Below are positions 6,912 to 16,747 of a stretch of 44,560 nucleotides of DNA, in pieces; the first letter of the stretch is position 1; each line of letters begins with the position of its first letter. Position numbers and translations under genes: made by a program. A model generated the notes under the pieces. The model did not search any database. It saw nothing but the letters and a program-made list of their open reading frames with translations, and was not told where the DNA came from. The stretch covers positions 1 through 44,560 of the forward strand of contig JADZFO010000055.1 of the NCBI GenBank assembly GCA_020849855.1. Reading direction: 5' to 3'. This stretch comes from a bacterium (GTDB taxonomy: Bacteria > 4484-113 > JAFGCY01).

Positions 6912-8411
6912 CTAGCAGTCTGCCGGCGCCGGGTCTGCGGCATCCGGCGCGGCCTGCCCCAGCAGCGCGCGGGTCTGCTCGATATGGCGCCAGGGGATGG
7001 ATGCCGGCGCCGACTGGAACTCGGCGCTGGCGAGTGAGGCGCGCGCCAGCCAGTCCTGCGCTTCCTGTGCGCGGCCCTGGGCCAGGCGCAGGCGGGCGCA
7101 GAGGCAGGCGGGCAGACAGCTCCAGAGCGCGGCAAGCTGCTGGGCCACATCGGCCAGGGCCGGCAGCCTGGCGGCGGCCTCTTCCAGGCGGCCCGCCTCG
7201 AGATCGGCCTCAAAGCTGCAGGCCTCCATCACCGCAGCCACCGCGGGGTGCCCCAGTTGCTGCGCCAGCGCCGCCGCCTCGCGGAAGCTGGCCTGCGCCG
7301 CCTCAAGCCCGCCCTGGCTGCGCTGCAGGCGCGCCAGGTAATGCAGCGCCAGCATGCGCCCCCAGGGATACTGCGCCTGGGCGGAGAGGCTGAGGCTGAG
7401 CTGCAGCGCCGCCCCGGCCTGCTGCGGCTCGTCCACGAGGCTGTGGGCGCAGCCGATGATGTTCAGGGCAAAGCTCTGTGAGCGCGCGTTGCCCGTGACC
7501 CGCGCCAGATCCAGCGCGCGCTGCGCCTCGGCCAGGGCAGGGACGGTCTTGCCGCGCACCGCCAGCACCTCAGCATGCCCGGCCAGGCAGGCGCTCTGGC
7601 TTTCCAGATCGCCCAGCTGCTCAGCGAGCTCCAGGCCCAGGCGCTGATGCTCGGCCGCCTCCAGCCAGCTGCGGTACATCTTGGCCTCGTTGCCCAGGGC
7701 GACGCGGGTCTGGCATTCCAGGCGCAGGCTGCCGCAGAGCTGGGCCAGGCGCAGGGCCTCACGGCTGCAGCGCTCCGCCTCGCTTCGGCGGCTGGCATCA
7801 CGGTGCAGGATCGCCAGACGCCGCTGGGCCTGGCACTGCTGCTCGATATTGCCCCGGCGCTGCTGCAGGGCCAGCGCTGCTTCGAAGTAGTCCCGGGCCT
7901 GCTCGATGCGCCCAAGGCGCTGGCAGGCCGCGCCCAGAGACTGCAGCAGGCGGCCCTCCGCGCCTTCATCCCCCGCGGCGCGCTGCGCGGCCAGGGCCTG
8001 CTCAAGCTGCTCCTGGGCCCGGGCAAAGCGGCCCTCGCTGTAATCCCGCAGGCCCCGGGCCTCCAGCAGGGCCAGGGCGCTGCCCTCGTCCCCCGCGGCA
8101 GCCACGCGGCTAAGGGCGCTGAGCTCGGCGCAGATGCCGTCCCAGCGTTCATAACGCCCGCTTTCGGCCATCAGGACAAGCTGCGCGCAGAGGGCATCCC
8201 GGGCTTCAGTGCTGCGGCCGGCGGCGCTCAGGTGGCCGGCCAGTTGCGGCAGCAGCTCCCACTCGCTCTGGCTGCCGGGCACGATGCGCCCGCCCAGCAG
8301 GTCGGCGGCGAGGCTGTGTAGTGCCCGGCGGTTGTGCTCCAGCAGGGCGGAGTAAGCGGCCTCGCGGGTCAGCAGATGCTCAAAGAAGTAGCTTGAACCG
8401 CCAAGGGTCAT
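6912..8411 (-). CDS. TPR protein C of the split cyclase operon
   Basis: A 499-residue all-helical protein made of tetratricopeptide-type repeats (recurring A...A...LG...AL..Y..AL patterns from about residue 60 to the end). Its first 60 residues nearly copy those of the upstream TPR protein: SYFFEHLLTREAAYSALLEH and GSQSEWELLPQLA appear in both, while the rest has diverged strongly. In single-chain cyclase-ATPase-TPR proteins this block directly follows the ATPase's helical region, so it may dock onto the ATPase subunit. The ATG at 8411 overlaps the previous stop (ATGA) and follows GGAG, which indicates translational coupling. Last gene of the three-gene operon. No signal peptide or TM, hence cytoplasmic. 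Confidence 0.85.
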   Translation of the reverse strand: MTLGGSSYFFEHLLTREAAYSALLEHNRRALHSLAADLLGGRIVPGSQSEWELLPQLAGHLSAAGRSTEARDALCAQLVLMAESGRYERWDGICAELSALSRVAAAGDEGSALALLEARGLRDYSEGRFARAQEQLEQALAAQRAAGDEGAEGRLLQSLGAACQRLGRIEQARDYFEAALALQQRRGNIEQQCQAQRRLAILHRDASRRSEAERCSREALRLAQLCGSLRLECQTRVALGNEAKMYRSWLEAAEHQRLGLELAEQLGDLESQSACLAGHAEVLAVRGKTVPALAEAQRALDLARVTGNARSQSFALNIIGCAHSLVDEPQQAGAALQLSLSLSAQAQYPWGRMLALHYLARLQRSQGGLEAAQASFREAAALAQQLGHPAVAAVMEACSFEADLEAGRLEEAAARLPALADVAQQLAALWSCLPACLCARLRLAQGRAQEAQDWLARASLASAEFQSAPASIPWRHIEQTRALLGQAAPDAADPAPADC

Positions 8412-9883
8412 CTAAGCTCCGCCTCGGCGCGTTCCAGCACCGCCAGAGCCCGCCGACGGCTGGTGTGCGGCCAGGCCCCGGGATATTCCGCGAACTCGCG
8501 GGCCAGTTCAGAGGCGCGTTCCAGCCAGCGCCGCGCCAGCTCCAGCCGCCCATCCTGCGCTTCTAACCGCACGAGCAGGTAGAACACATCAAGACTCCAG
8601 AAGCTGTCGCTTGTCTGCCCGGCGAGATCAAAGCCCTCCAGGCGCTGCCGTGCCGCTGCCGTATCGCCGCGCTCAAGGTCCCACAATGCGGCCTTCGCAT
8701 GGAACATCTGTCGACCCCGGCCCATCCCAAGTTCCTCCGCCAGGCGGCTGGCCAGCAGGTGATACTCCTGGGCCTCCGCGCTGGAATCCATCAGCGCCAG
8801 GGCGTCGCCGAGGTGAAAACTGACCTGCATCTCGCCCCATTTATGTCCCAGCTGGCGGCTCAGGCCGAGCGCAGCCAGCAGGCTGGCGCGGCTTTCCGCC
8901 TGCAGGCCCAGGCTGGCCTGCGCCATTCCGACACTTTGCAGCGCGAGGCATTCAGTTCGGCGGTTGCCGCTGGCACGTGCCAGACTCAGCGACTCTGCGC
9001 CCAGGGCCAGTCCTTCGGCGCCAAGGCCAAGAAAGGAGCTGACCTCGGAGTTCAGCTGCAGTGCGGTGGCCAGGGCGTCCAGGTCGCCCAGCTCCCGTGC
9101 CAGTGACAGGGCCTGCATGGCATAGTGCAGAGTCCCCTGCGCCGAGCTGAAAACGCTGACGGCGTTTGACATTGCTATCAGGCAGACCAGCTCCTGCCGC
9201 AGGCTGCCCGACTGCCGCGCCAGAGCGAGTGCCATCTCTGTGCGCGCGAGAGCCTCTGCTGCCTGGTAGGTGTCGCGCGCCAGAACGCCCAGCCCGCGCT
9301 GCGCTTCGGACTGCTGAACCAGGTCGGCCCGGGTCTCGAACTCGGCGAGAGCCCGTGCATACAGCGGGCGCGCCTCTTCAATGCGCGCCATCCGGTGCAG
9401 GGCCTGGGCCTGATCCAGCAGAATGCCGCCCAGTTCTGCCTGCTCGCAAGGAGGCAGCAGTTCGCGGGCCTCCTCCAGCAGCCTGAGCGCCGCAGAAAAA
9501 TCTCCGCCGTTATAGAAGCCGGCGGCGAGCGCCCGGAGCAGGAATGCCGTGCGGCCTTCACTGCCGGCGCCAGCCATTCTGCCGCAGTGTTCCGCGCGGC
9601 GGCTGAACTCAGGGCAGCGGTCACGATGGCCGCTGCGCGCTGCCAGACGCAGCACCTCGCACCAGCGGCGGTGCGCGGCGGGCCACTCGGCGGCCGCCTC
9701 CAGGTGCGCAGCAAGCTGGGGCAGCAGCTCCCATTCGCTCTGGCTACCCGGCACGATGCGCGCAGTCAGCAACTCCGCGCTTGCGCGGTGCAATGTCCGG
9801 CGGTTGTGCTCCAGCAGGGCGGAATATGCGGCCTCGCGGGTCAGCAGGTGTTCAAAGTAGTAGCTGCCCTCAACCGAGGCCAT
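8408..9883 (-). CDS. TPR protein B of the split cyclase operon
   Basis: A 491-residue helical TPR-repeat protein, paralogous to the next gene. It opens with SYYFEHLLTREAAYSALLEH (residues 7-26), a segment that in related single-chain regulators sits between the STAND ATPase and the TPR domain. The ATG at 9883 overlaps the end of the ATPase gene by 14 bp in another frame and follows the Shine-Dalgarno GGAGGG, so it is translated by coupled re-initiation, although a programmed or recent frameshift cannot be excluded. The likely role is a sensor or ligand-binding scaffold controlling the ATPase-cyclase. The ligand is unknown. Confidence 0.85.
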   Translation of the reverse strand: MASVEGSYYFEHLLTREAAYSALLEHNRRTLHRASAELLTARIVPGSQSEWELLPQLAAHLEAAAEWPAAHRRWCEVLRLAARSGHRDRCPEFSRRAEHCGRMAGAGSEGRTAFLLRALAAGFYNGGDFSAALRLLEEARELLPPCEQAELGGILLDQAQALHRMARIEEARPLYARALAEFETRADLVQQSEAQRGLGVLARDTYQAAEALARTEMALALARQSGSLRQELVCLIAMSNAVSVFSSAQGTLHYAMQALSLARELGDLDALATALQLNSEVSSFLGLGAEGLALGAESLSLARASGNRRTECLALQSVGMAQASLGLQAESRASLLAALGLSRQLGHKWGEMQVSFHLGDALALMDSSAEAQEYHLLASRLAEELGMGRGRQMFHAKAALWDLERGDTAAARQRLEGFDLAGQTSDSFWSLDVFYLLVRLEAQDGRLELARRWLERASELAREFAEYPGAWPHTSRRRALAVLERAEAELR

Positions 9884-11723
9884 GGGATCCCTCCGCGGAG
9901 CCTTCGGCCTCGCGCTGCAGGATGTGCTCGCTGGCCAGGGCCTCGAGGCGCTCCTCCAGCGGGACCTTGTGCTGCCGCGCCAGGCGCTGTTCCAGCTCGG
10001 CCAGCAGCTCGCCGCGGAAGGAGCGGCCCAGCACGCTGGCGCGCATGGCCAGCTCCTTTAAATCGCGGGGCAGCTGGTCCAGACGGCCGAGGATGAGGGC
10101 CTGCACATTCTCCGGCAGGGCCAGCTCGCGGATCTCGGCCACAAGCTGATAGCGCGGCTCGGCCGCAGCGCTGTCCACAGGCGCGGCGATCCCGCGCCGC
10201 AGCAGCATGCGGGCGAATTCTTCGTAGTAATACGGCAGGCCGGCGGCCTTGTCATGCAGCTCGCGGTCCACATCCGGCGGCAGGACCAGGCCGGGCAGCA
10301 GGGCCGCCAGCAGTTCGCGCCCGGCACTGCTGTCCAGCGGCCGCACTTCAATCAGCGCAGTGGCCGTCTCGCCGAGGCTGCCGGGCTGGTGCTGGTACTC
10401 CGGCCGCGCGGTGGCCAGGACCAGCAGGGGCTGCTGTGTCCGCAGGCCGCCCAGCACAGCGCGCAGCAGCTCTGCCCGCTCGCCCAGCCACTGCAGGTCT
10501 TCCAGCAGCAGCACGGCCTGGCCGCCGCTGGCGCTGCTCAGCTCCAGGGCGGCCTTCAGGGCCAGGCGGCAGCCCAGCTCAAAGCTCTGCACCCCCGCCT
10601 GCCGCAGGGCGCTGCTGTCCACCTCGCTGTTGCCCAGCAGTGAAGCCAGCAGGGGCAGATGCCCGCGCAGGATCGCCGCCTGCGCGCTGCCTTCCTGCTC
10701 CAGGGCCAGGGCGCAAAGCTCCTCCCAGCGCTGCAGCAGGTTAGTGCTGTCCAGGCCGGCCAGCGCGCAGAGCTCCGCGCAGAACTCGCTGATCGTCCCC
10801 TGGGCTGTGCAGTGCGCGCTGGCCAGCAGAAGCGGCGAGGCAGCTTCCGGAGCCGCGCGCTCCTTTTGCAGGGTCCGGGCCAGCTCATAAGCCAGACGGC
10901 TCTTGCCCACCGCCGCCGAGCCACGCAGGATCAGCAGGCGCACCGGCGCAGTATCCGCATGATGGTCCCACTGCGCAAGCTGCTCCCTGCAGCGGGCCAG
11001 CAGCTCAGAGCGCCCGGTCAGCGGGCTGAGCTGGCTGAAAGCTCCGCGGAGCCTGGACTGCCGGGGCCGCTGGGCCAGGACGCGCAGCAGCCGCTGGCTG
11101 CCGCTGCCTTTCAGCTCATGCTGCCCGAGATCTTCCACGCTGAAGCTGTCACCGGCACGTTCCAGCACCTCCGGCGTGCTCAGCAGCTGGCCCGGCTGGG
11201 CCGCGGACTGCAGACGCTGGGAGAGGTTCACCGTCTCGCCGTAAACCGATTCACTGGCCTCGGCGCTGCCGGCGCGGCGCCGGGTGACTGCGCCAAAGGA
11301 GACGCCGGCGCGGATATCCAGCCGCAGGCCCGCGGAGGCCAGGGATGCCGAAACCTGCGCCGCGCGGTCCAGCAGGCTCAGACCGGCGCAGAGCGCGGCT
11401 TCACAGATCGGGGGATAGTTCGGGTGGCCGGCGAAGACATACAGCCCGGCATCGCCGATGACCTTGTCGCAGTAGCCGCCCTGGGCCTTCACGCTCAGCT
11501 CGAAGATGCGGAAGCTGCGGTCAACCAGCACGGCCAGCTGTTCTGTGCCGAGGCGCTGGGCCAGCTCGCTGAAGCCGACCACATCCACGAAGAGCACGGC
11601 GGCCGGGCGGGTCTCGCCTTCTTCGAGGCGCAGCTCTTCACGGCTTAGTACCCCCGTGCCGGCGATACCGGCGATGGTGTCCAGGTCGCTCAGCAGCTGG
11701 GCAATCCCGGCCTGGTCTGGCAT
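9870..11723 (-). CDS. Class III nucleotide cyclase fused to STAND/AAA ATPase
   Basis: A 617-residue cytoplasmic signalling protein. Residues about 40-215 are a class III adenylate/guanylate cyclase catalytic domain: metal-binding Asp47 (LFVDVVGF) and Asp91 (KVIGD), purine-contacting Lys87 (typical of ATP-using enzymes), transition-state Asn166 and Arg170 (ETVNLSQRL). All key residues are present, so it is probably active, making cAMP. Residues about 235-600 are a STAND-type ATPase: Walker A GSAAVGKS (268-275), Walker B VLLLEDLQWL (Asp409) and sensor-like LATARPEY. The usual C-terminal TPR region is absent; the chain stops where homologous single-chain proteins continue, and the next two genes supply it. 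ATG at 11723 has no Shine-Dalgarno; TACAAT lies 6 nt upstream. Confidence 0.9.
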   Translation of the reverse strand: MPDQAGIAQLLSDLDTIAGIAGTGVLSREELRLEEGETRPAAVLFVDVVGFSELAQRLGTEQLAVLVDRSFRIFELSVKAQGGYCDKVIGDAGLYVFAGHPNYPPICEAALCAGLSLLDRAAQVSASLASAGLRLDIRAGVSFGAVTRRRAGSAEASESVYGETVNLSQRLQSAAQPGQLLSTPEVLERAGDSFSVEDLGQHELKGSGSQRLLRVLAQRPRQSRLRGAFSQLSPLTGRSELLARCREQLAQWDHHADTAPVRLLILRGSAAVGKSRLAYELARTLQKERAAPEAASPLLLASAHCTAQGTISEFCAELCALAGLDSTNLLQRWEELCALALEQEGSAQAAILRGHLPLLASLLGNSEVDSSALRQAGVQSFELGCRLALKAALELSSASGGQAVLLLEDLQWLGERAELLRAVLGGLRTQQPLLVLATARPEYQHQPGSLGETATALIEVRPLDSSAGRELLAALLPGLVLPPDVDRELHDKAAGLPYYYEEFARMLLRRGIAAPVDSAAAEPRYQLVAEIRELALPENVQALILGRLDQLPRDLKELAMRASVLGRSFRGELLAELEQRLARQHKVPLEERLEALASEHILQREAEGSAEGSHGLG

Positions 11724-11729
11724 GGGTGC

Positions 11730-11735
11730 ATTGTA
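11730..11735 (-). promoter_or_regulatory. -10 box TACAAT, leaderless promoter of the cyclase operon
   Basis: TACAAT ends six bases before the ATG at 11723, in the 47-bp gap after the upstream lipoprotein gene. No Shine-Dalgarno and no clear -35 are visible. It gives the three-gene operon its own promoter. Confidence 0.6.
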
Positions 11736-11770
11736 AGGCAGTGCTGAAGGCTGCGCACTGCCCGTCTGGA

Positions 11771-14182
11771 TCAGGGGTTGTAACGCATTACAAAGCCGCC
11801 GCCGCTGTCGCTGTCGGCGAAGCTGAAGTCCTCCCAGTTGGTGTTCTGCACGATGGTGCTGGCGGGGAAGTCGTCGATGTCCTGGGCCTGGCCGGGGGTC
11901 TGCCAGTCCACGCTGTCGAGGGTTTCGAAGTTGTAGACATAGTCGTTGAAGACTGAGTTGTGGGCCACTACATAGCCGCCGTAGAAGAGCTCGCCGCCGG
12001 AGCCGATGGCCGGCCCGCAGTTCGCCGCGTCGTCATCATTCCCGTTCAGGCCGAAGTGCTTGCTGAGCTGGAAGTCGAGGCCGGAGCTGAAGTGGAAAAG
12101 CGCGGCGTCGATGTTGCTGCTGGAGGGATCCTGGCTCATGCCGCTGGTCCAGAAGCCGCCAAAGCCGTCGGGGAAGCAGTGGCCGAGACCCAGCTCCGCC
12201 ACATTCGCCTGCGGGCTGAAGGCGCGGCTGAGGGTCAGGCTGCCGTCAGTGCCGGCCTTGAGCAGCACGCCGCGATAGTGGTCCGTGCTTTCAAGCGTCG
12301 CGGTGACAAAGACACTGCCGCCGCTGACGCAGATGCCCTCGCCCAGCATGTCCGGGGTCTCGCTGTTGTGCGTTATCTCCAGCAGACGCGACCAGCGCTC
12401 GCTGAGGCCCGGAGTCAGGCTCAGCAGCAAAAGGCGACGGCCGGCGCTGTTGGTCTCCACCTGGCTGTAGGTGTTGATGTAAAGGTTGTCAGAGCTGTCG
12501 ATCGTCGCGCCGCCGAAGCTGCGGCTGAGGTTTGAGCCGTTGTCATCCCAGCGCACACCCTGCTCCAGGACGCCGTTGCTGTCCATGCGGAAGACGCAGA
12601 TGTCCGTGCGCGTGCCGTCCTCAACGCGGCCGACATAGTAAAGGTCGTTCTGGCTGTCGACCAGCAGGTCAAGGTCGCCTGTATTGGGCTGCTCCCCGCC
12701 CAGCAGGATGAACTTCTCAAAGGCCAGGCCGCCGTCAGCCGGGTCAACCTGCAGCAGCTTTAGGTAGCGCAGGACCCCGAGGCCCGGGTTGTAGTGCTGG
12801 CGGCCAATCACATACAGATCGCCGTTGCCGTTGATCGCCATGCCGCTGAAGTCGTCCAGCTCCGCCGCGCTGTCACTGCGCAGGCGGCGCTTCCAGGTGA
12901 CCGTGCCATCCGGGCCGAGGCGCATCAGCAGCGCGTCGTTTTCCACTGTCCCGCAGACAAAGCAGCCGCCGTCGGGCGCCGGCAGCAGCTCATAGATGCC
13001 GACATAGCCAGCCGAGTTGAAAGTGCGGCGCCAGTCGACGCGGATGGGCATGACCGTTGTGCCGGTCTGGTTGCTGTCGTTGGTGATACGCAGGGTCGCG
13101 TTGAAGTAGCCGGCAAGGCTGTAGCTGAAGTTCTCCAGGGTGGCGTCCGCGCCGTTATCCATGAAGCTGCCGTCGCCCTCGGGGTCAAACTCGTACTTGG
13201 TGATCACCGCGCCCTCGCCGGCCTCCGAGCCGCTGGCGTCGAAGTTGATCGTCTCGGTGACGTCCATGCGGGACTTGCTGACACCCAGCACCGCCAGGGG
13301 CCCCAGCGCCACCGGAATAGTCACATTGGCTTGCTCCTGCTGGCCGTCGTCATCGGTGACTGTGACCACGCAGAACTGGTCGCCGGCCTCACTGAAGCTG
13401 ACGTTCTCCAGCACGGGGTCTATTCCATTGTCAAAGGTCTGGTTGTTGGCAAAGAAGCTGTAGTTCGCCACTTCGCCATCCTGGTCGAAGCTGGCGCTGG
13501 CATCCAGGGTGAAGCTGTCAGCAGTCGAGCCGCTGTCCGGGCTGGCGTTCAGCGCCGGGATGGGCGGCAGGTTGTCGCCAAGGCGGACATAGTCCAGGCT
13601 GGCCGGCAGGCTGCCGGTCAAGGCCAGGGCGAGAAAGGTGCTTCCGTTAGCGTCGCGATAGCGGTCGTCAAAGGCGACCGCGCCGGGGCTGACAATATTG
13701 TTGGCCGGAACAGCGAACCACTCCCAGCGGTTCAGATCAAAGTTGGCAATGGCCATGAAAGCGCTGCCGTCTGCGGGGGCTGTATCCCAGTCCAGCACAT
13801 AGAAGTTGGGACCTGTGTAGCCCGTGGTGTCGAGCAGGTAGACGCCATAGGCGAGACCCGACAGGGGGCCGCCGGGCGTATAGGCCGGGCTGAATTCGCC
13901 GGAGCTGCCGCTGCCGGATTCCTGCAGATTCGAATGAGCCTCGAGGGGCAGGAAGTCGTTACCTTCGCTGCGCAGAAATGGTCCGGGCCCCATGGCTGTG
14001 TTGCGCGCGCTGAGCTGGTCAGGGGAAGGCAGGCTCGGCAGGCCGGCTGAGTCGGCATTCACCTGCGGGGCAGCGTCCTTCGCATCTGACAGCCGTGAAC
14101 TATCCGGCGCAGCGGCGCAGGCTGCCAGCATGAGACACAGGCCGACGGCGCTCAGAGTTAAAGACAGGCGGCACTTCGACAT
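11771..14182 (-). CDS. Lipoprotein with PKD domains and beta-propeller repeats
   Basis: An 803-residue exported lipoprotein: signal peptide 1-21 with lipobox LAAC (Cys22). Residues about 85-205 form an all-beta domain. Two PKD (immunoglobulin-like) domains follow at about 205-295 and 300-385, with the characteristic DASASFDQDGEVANYSF and EFDPEGDGSFMDNGADATL patterns. From about 390 to the end are repeats of SBBP/propeller type (GDLYVIGRQ, NDLYYVGRV, DNLYINTYS, GSVFVTATL). The function is unknown; the layout suggests a cell-surface adhesion or binding protein. ATG at 14182 follows a Shine-Dalgarno (GGGAG, 8 nt). It is one of several surface lipoproteins of this style in the window. Confidence 0.85.
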   Translation of the reverse strand: MSKCRLSLTLSAVGLCLMLAACAAAPDSSRLSDAKDAAPQVNADSAGLPSLPSPDQLSARNTAMGPGPFLRSEGNDFLPLEAHSNLQESGSGSSGEFSPAYTPGGPLSGLAYGVYLLDTTGYTGPNFYVLDWDTAPADGSAFMAIANFDLNRWEWFAVPANNIVSPGAVAFDDRYRDANGSTFLALALTGSLPASLDYVRLGDNLPPIPALNASPDSGSTADSFTLDASASFDQDGEVANYSFFANNQTFDNGIDPVLENVSFSEAGDQFCVVTVTDDDGQQEQANVTIPVALGPLAVLGVSKSRMDVTETINFDASGSEAGEGAVITKYEFDPEGDGSFMDNGADATLENFSYSLAGYFNATLRITNDSNQTGTTVMPIRVDWRRTFNSAGYVGIYELLPAPDGGCFVCGTVENDALLMRLGPDGTVTWKRRLRSDSAAELDDFSGMAINGNGDLYVIGRQHYNPGLGVLRYLKLLQVDPADGGLAFEKFILLGGEQPNTGDLDLLVDSQNDLYYVGRVEDGTRTDICVFRMDSNGVLEQGVRWDDNGSNLSRSFGGATIDSSDNLYINTYSQVETNSAGRRLLLLSLTPGLSERWSRLLEITHNSETPDMLGEGICVSGGSVFVTATLESTDHYRGVLLKAGTDGSLTLSRAFSPQANVAELGLGHCFPDGFGGFWTSGMSQDPSSSNIDAALFHFSSGLDFQLSKHFGLNGNDDDAANCGPAIGSGGELFYGGYVVAHNSVFNDYVYNFETLDSVDWQTPGQAQDIDDFPASTIVQNTNWEDFSFADSDSGGGFVMRYNP

Positions 14183-14260
14183 GTTCTGCTCCCGGGAGGT
14201 TGAGCTCAGTAAGCCCTGCGTAGTGCAGGCACAAGGACATTATTAACGATAGCCAGCGAA

Positions 14261-14638
14261 TCAGAAAGTCGCAGATGGGGGCCGGAAGCCGCTGCGGCCC
14301 CGGCAGACTGAGAGCATGCCCCGCATCCCGCCGTCGTCTATGGCACTGTCGAGCGCAGATCTGAGGCTCTCCAGCAGCTCAGGGCTGAGGTTCAGGAGCT
14401 GCAGCTCCAGGCTGTACTCGGCCCGGATGCGGATCCCTGGCTTGGCGCGGCCCCCGGACAGGCACTCAGGATGCTGGTCGATCCAGGCCCGCAGGGCTGC
14501 CAGAAGCTGTTTGCAGGCGAGTTCGGCCTGCCTGGCATCAGCCGCGCCGGGCTGCTCTGAGCGGGGCTCGGCGCGCGGGTGGCCGCCATGCTGCGGATAG
14601 AGCAGGTAGCTGAGCTGCTGGCAGGGCGCCGGGCTCAA
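14261..14638 (-). CDS. Hypothetical protein downstream of the 16S terminator
   Basis: An open frame of about 125 codons with normal codon use for this genome; the C-terminal half (AEYSLELQLLNLSPELLESL, then SALDSAIDDGG) looks like a genuine folded protein. I do not recognise it. The frame stays open upstream through the rRNA terminator, so the start is uncertain: no in-frame ATG or GTG with a Shine-Dalgarno is present. TTG at 14638 is the tentative start and overlaps the stop of a 17-codon frame beginning MTMQL (TTGA overlap). It could instead be a 5'-truncated remnant. Confidence 0.4.
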   Translation of the reverse strand: MSPAPCQQLSYLLYPQHGGHPRAEPRSEQPGAADARQAELACKQLLAALRAWIDQHPECLSGGRAKPGIRIRAEYSLELQLLNLSPELLESLRSALDSAIDDGGMRGMLSVCRGRSGFRPPSATF

Positions 14639-14744
14639 AGATGGATTGCCGGGCGGCAGGCGGGCTGCGCAGTTAATTGCATGGTCATCCGGCCTGAGTA
14701 AAGCCGGGCGGGAAAGCAGCGCGGCGGCGGGCCGGAAAACAAAA

Positions 14745-14785
14745 AAACCCCGGTCACGCTGGCCGAAGCCTTTGTGCCGGGGTTT
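14745..14785 (-). terminator. Rho-independent terminator of the 16S rRNA unit
   Basis: On the minus strand AAACCCCGG pairs with CCGGGGTTT, closing a branched loop that contains GGCTTCGGCC. The stem is followed by an uninterrupted T run. It lies about 160 nt past the 16S 3' end, just beyond the trailer half of the processing stem. Confidence 0.9.
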
Positions 14786-14791
14786 AGAGCC

Positions 14792-14816
14792 CAACAACTC
14801 GGAAGTGTTACCAGCG
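14792..14816 (-). other. 16S trailer half of the rRNA processing stem
   Basis: The transcript segment CGCTGGTAACACTTCCGAG plus GTTGTTG pairs with the leader segment at 16532-16555, with about 22 base pairs and two single-base bulges. Such leader-trailer duplexes bring the ends of pre-16S RNA together for RNase III cleavage. A separate local hairpin (GAAAGCG...CGCTTTC) at 14913-14933 lies between this segment and the mature 3' end. Confidence 0.85.
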
Positions 14817-14945
14817 GACGCTAGCATCGCCATACCACTAGCCGGTGGTAAGGCATCGATTTGGGCCCGTCGGGTTGCCCCGACTGCCCGGCCAGCGTTC
14901 GACCTGGGATCAGAAAGCGCTCATCACGCTTTCGGGAAATCCTTA

Positions 14946-16440
<1,495 letters not shown>

Positions 16441-16531
16441 TTGGCAAGGATAAAAGACTCTCAGGCCCCGAAGGACTCTGCGAGTCATTCACACTCACTG
16501 GTTGGTATTGAGGGATGGGTATCCCTCAGTA

Positions 16532-16555
16532 CGCTGGTAACAACTTCCGGTTGTC
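16532..16555 (-). other. 16S leader half of the rRNA processing stem
   Basis: The transcript segment GACAACCGGAAGTTGTTACC plus AGCG, about 92 nt upstream of the mature 5' end, is complementary to the trailer segment at 14792-14816. The sequence CCTTGACAACCGGAAG here also resembles conserved pre-16S leader blocks of other bacteria. Confidence 0.85.
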
Positions 16556-16663
16556 AAGGTTCAGCTGCAGGAACAGCCGTAGGGATGGAAAAACGGAACT
16601 TCGAAGAAGTCCGCCTTCCCGCCCGGCGGCCTCGCCCCGTTGAGGCGCCTGCAGGGGACTGGG

Positions 16664-16692
16664 ATGTTAACACCGGGTCTAACCGCTGTCAA
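16664..16692 (-). promoter_or_regulatory. Sigma-70 promoter of the 16S rRNA unit
   Basis: On the minus strand TTGACA (16692-16687), 17 bases, then TAACAT (16669-16664): a near-consensus housekeeping promoter. A-rich sequence (GAAAAGTA) just upstream could act as an UP element. The predicted start near 16657 leaves a leader of about 215 nt before mature 16S, holding the processing stem. The promoter lies about 55 bp after the stop of the upstream lipoprotein gene. Confidence 0.85.
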
Positions 16693-16747
16693 TACTTTTC
16701 GCCAAGAAGCTCGGCTATTTTCTTCCAGACCCCTTACAGAGCGGCCC

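Noticed and set aside
12794..14050. 418-codon plus-strand open frame
   Set aside because: Antisense to the PKD lipoprotein gene, with no ribosome site or recognisable domain.
14821..14945. Possible tRNA in the 16S downstream spacer
   Set aside because: A GGTCGAACGCTGG segment recalls a T-loop, but no cloverleaf or acceptor stem can be built. The spacer holds only a short hairpin and the trailer half of the processing stem.
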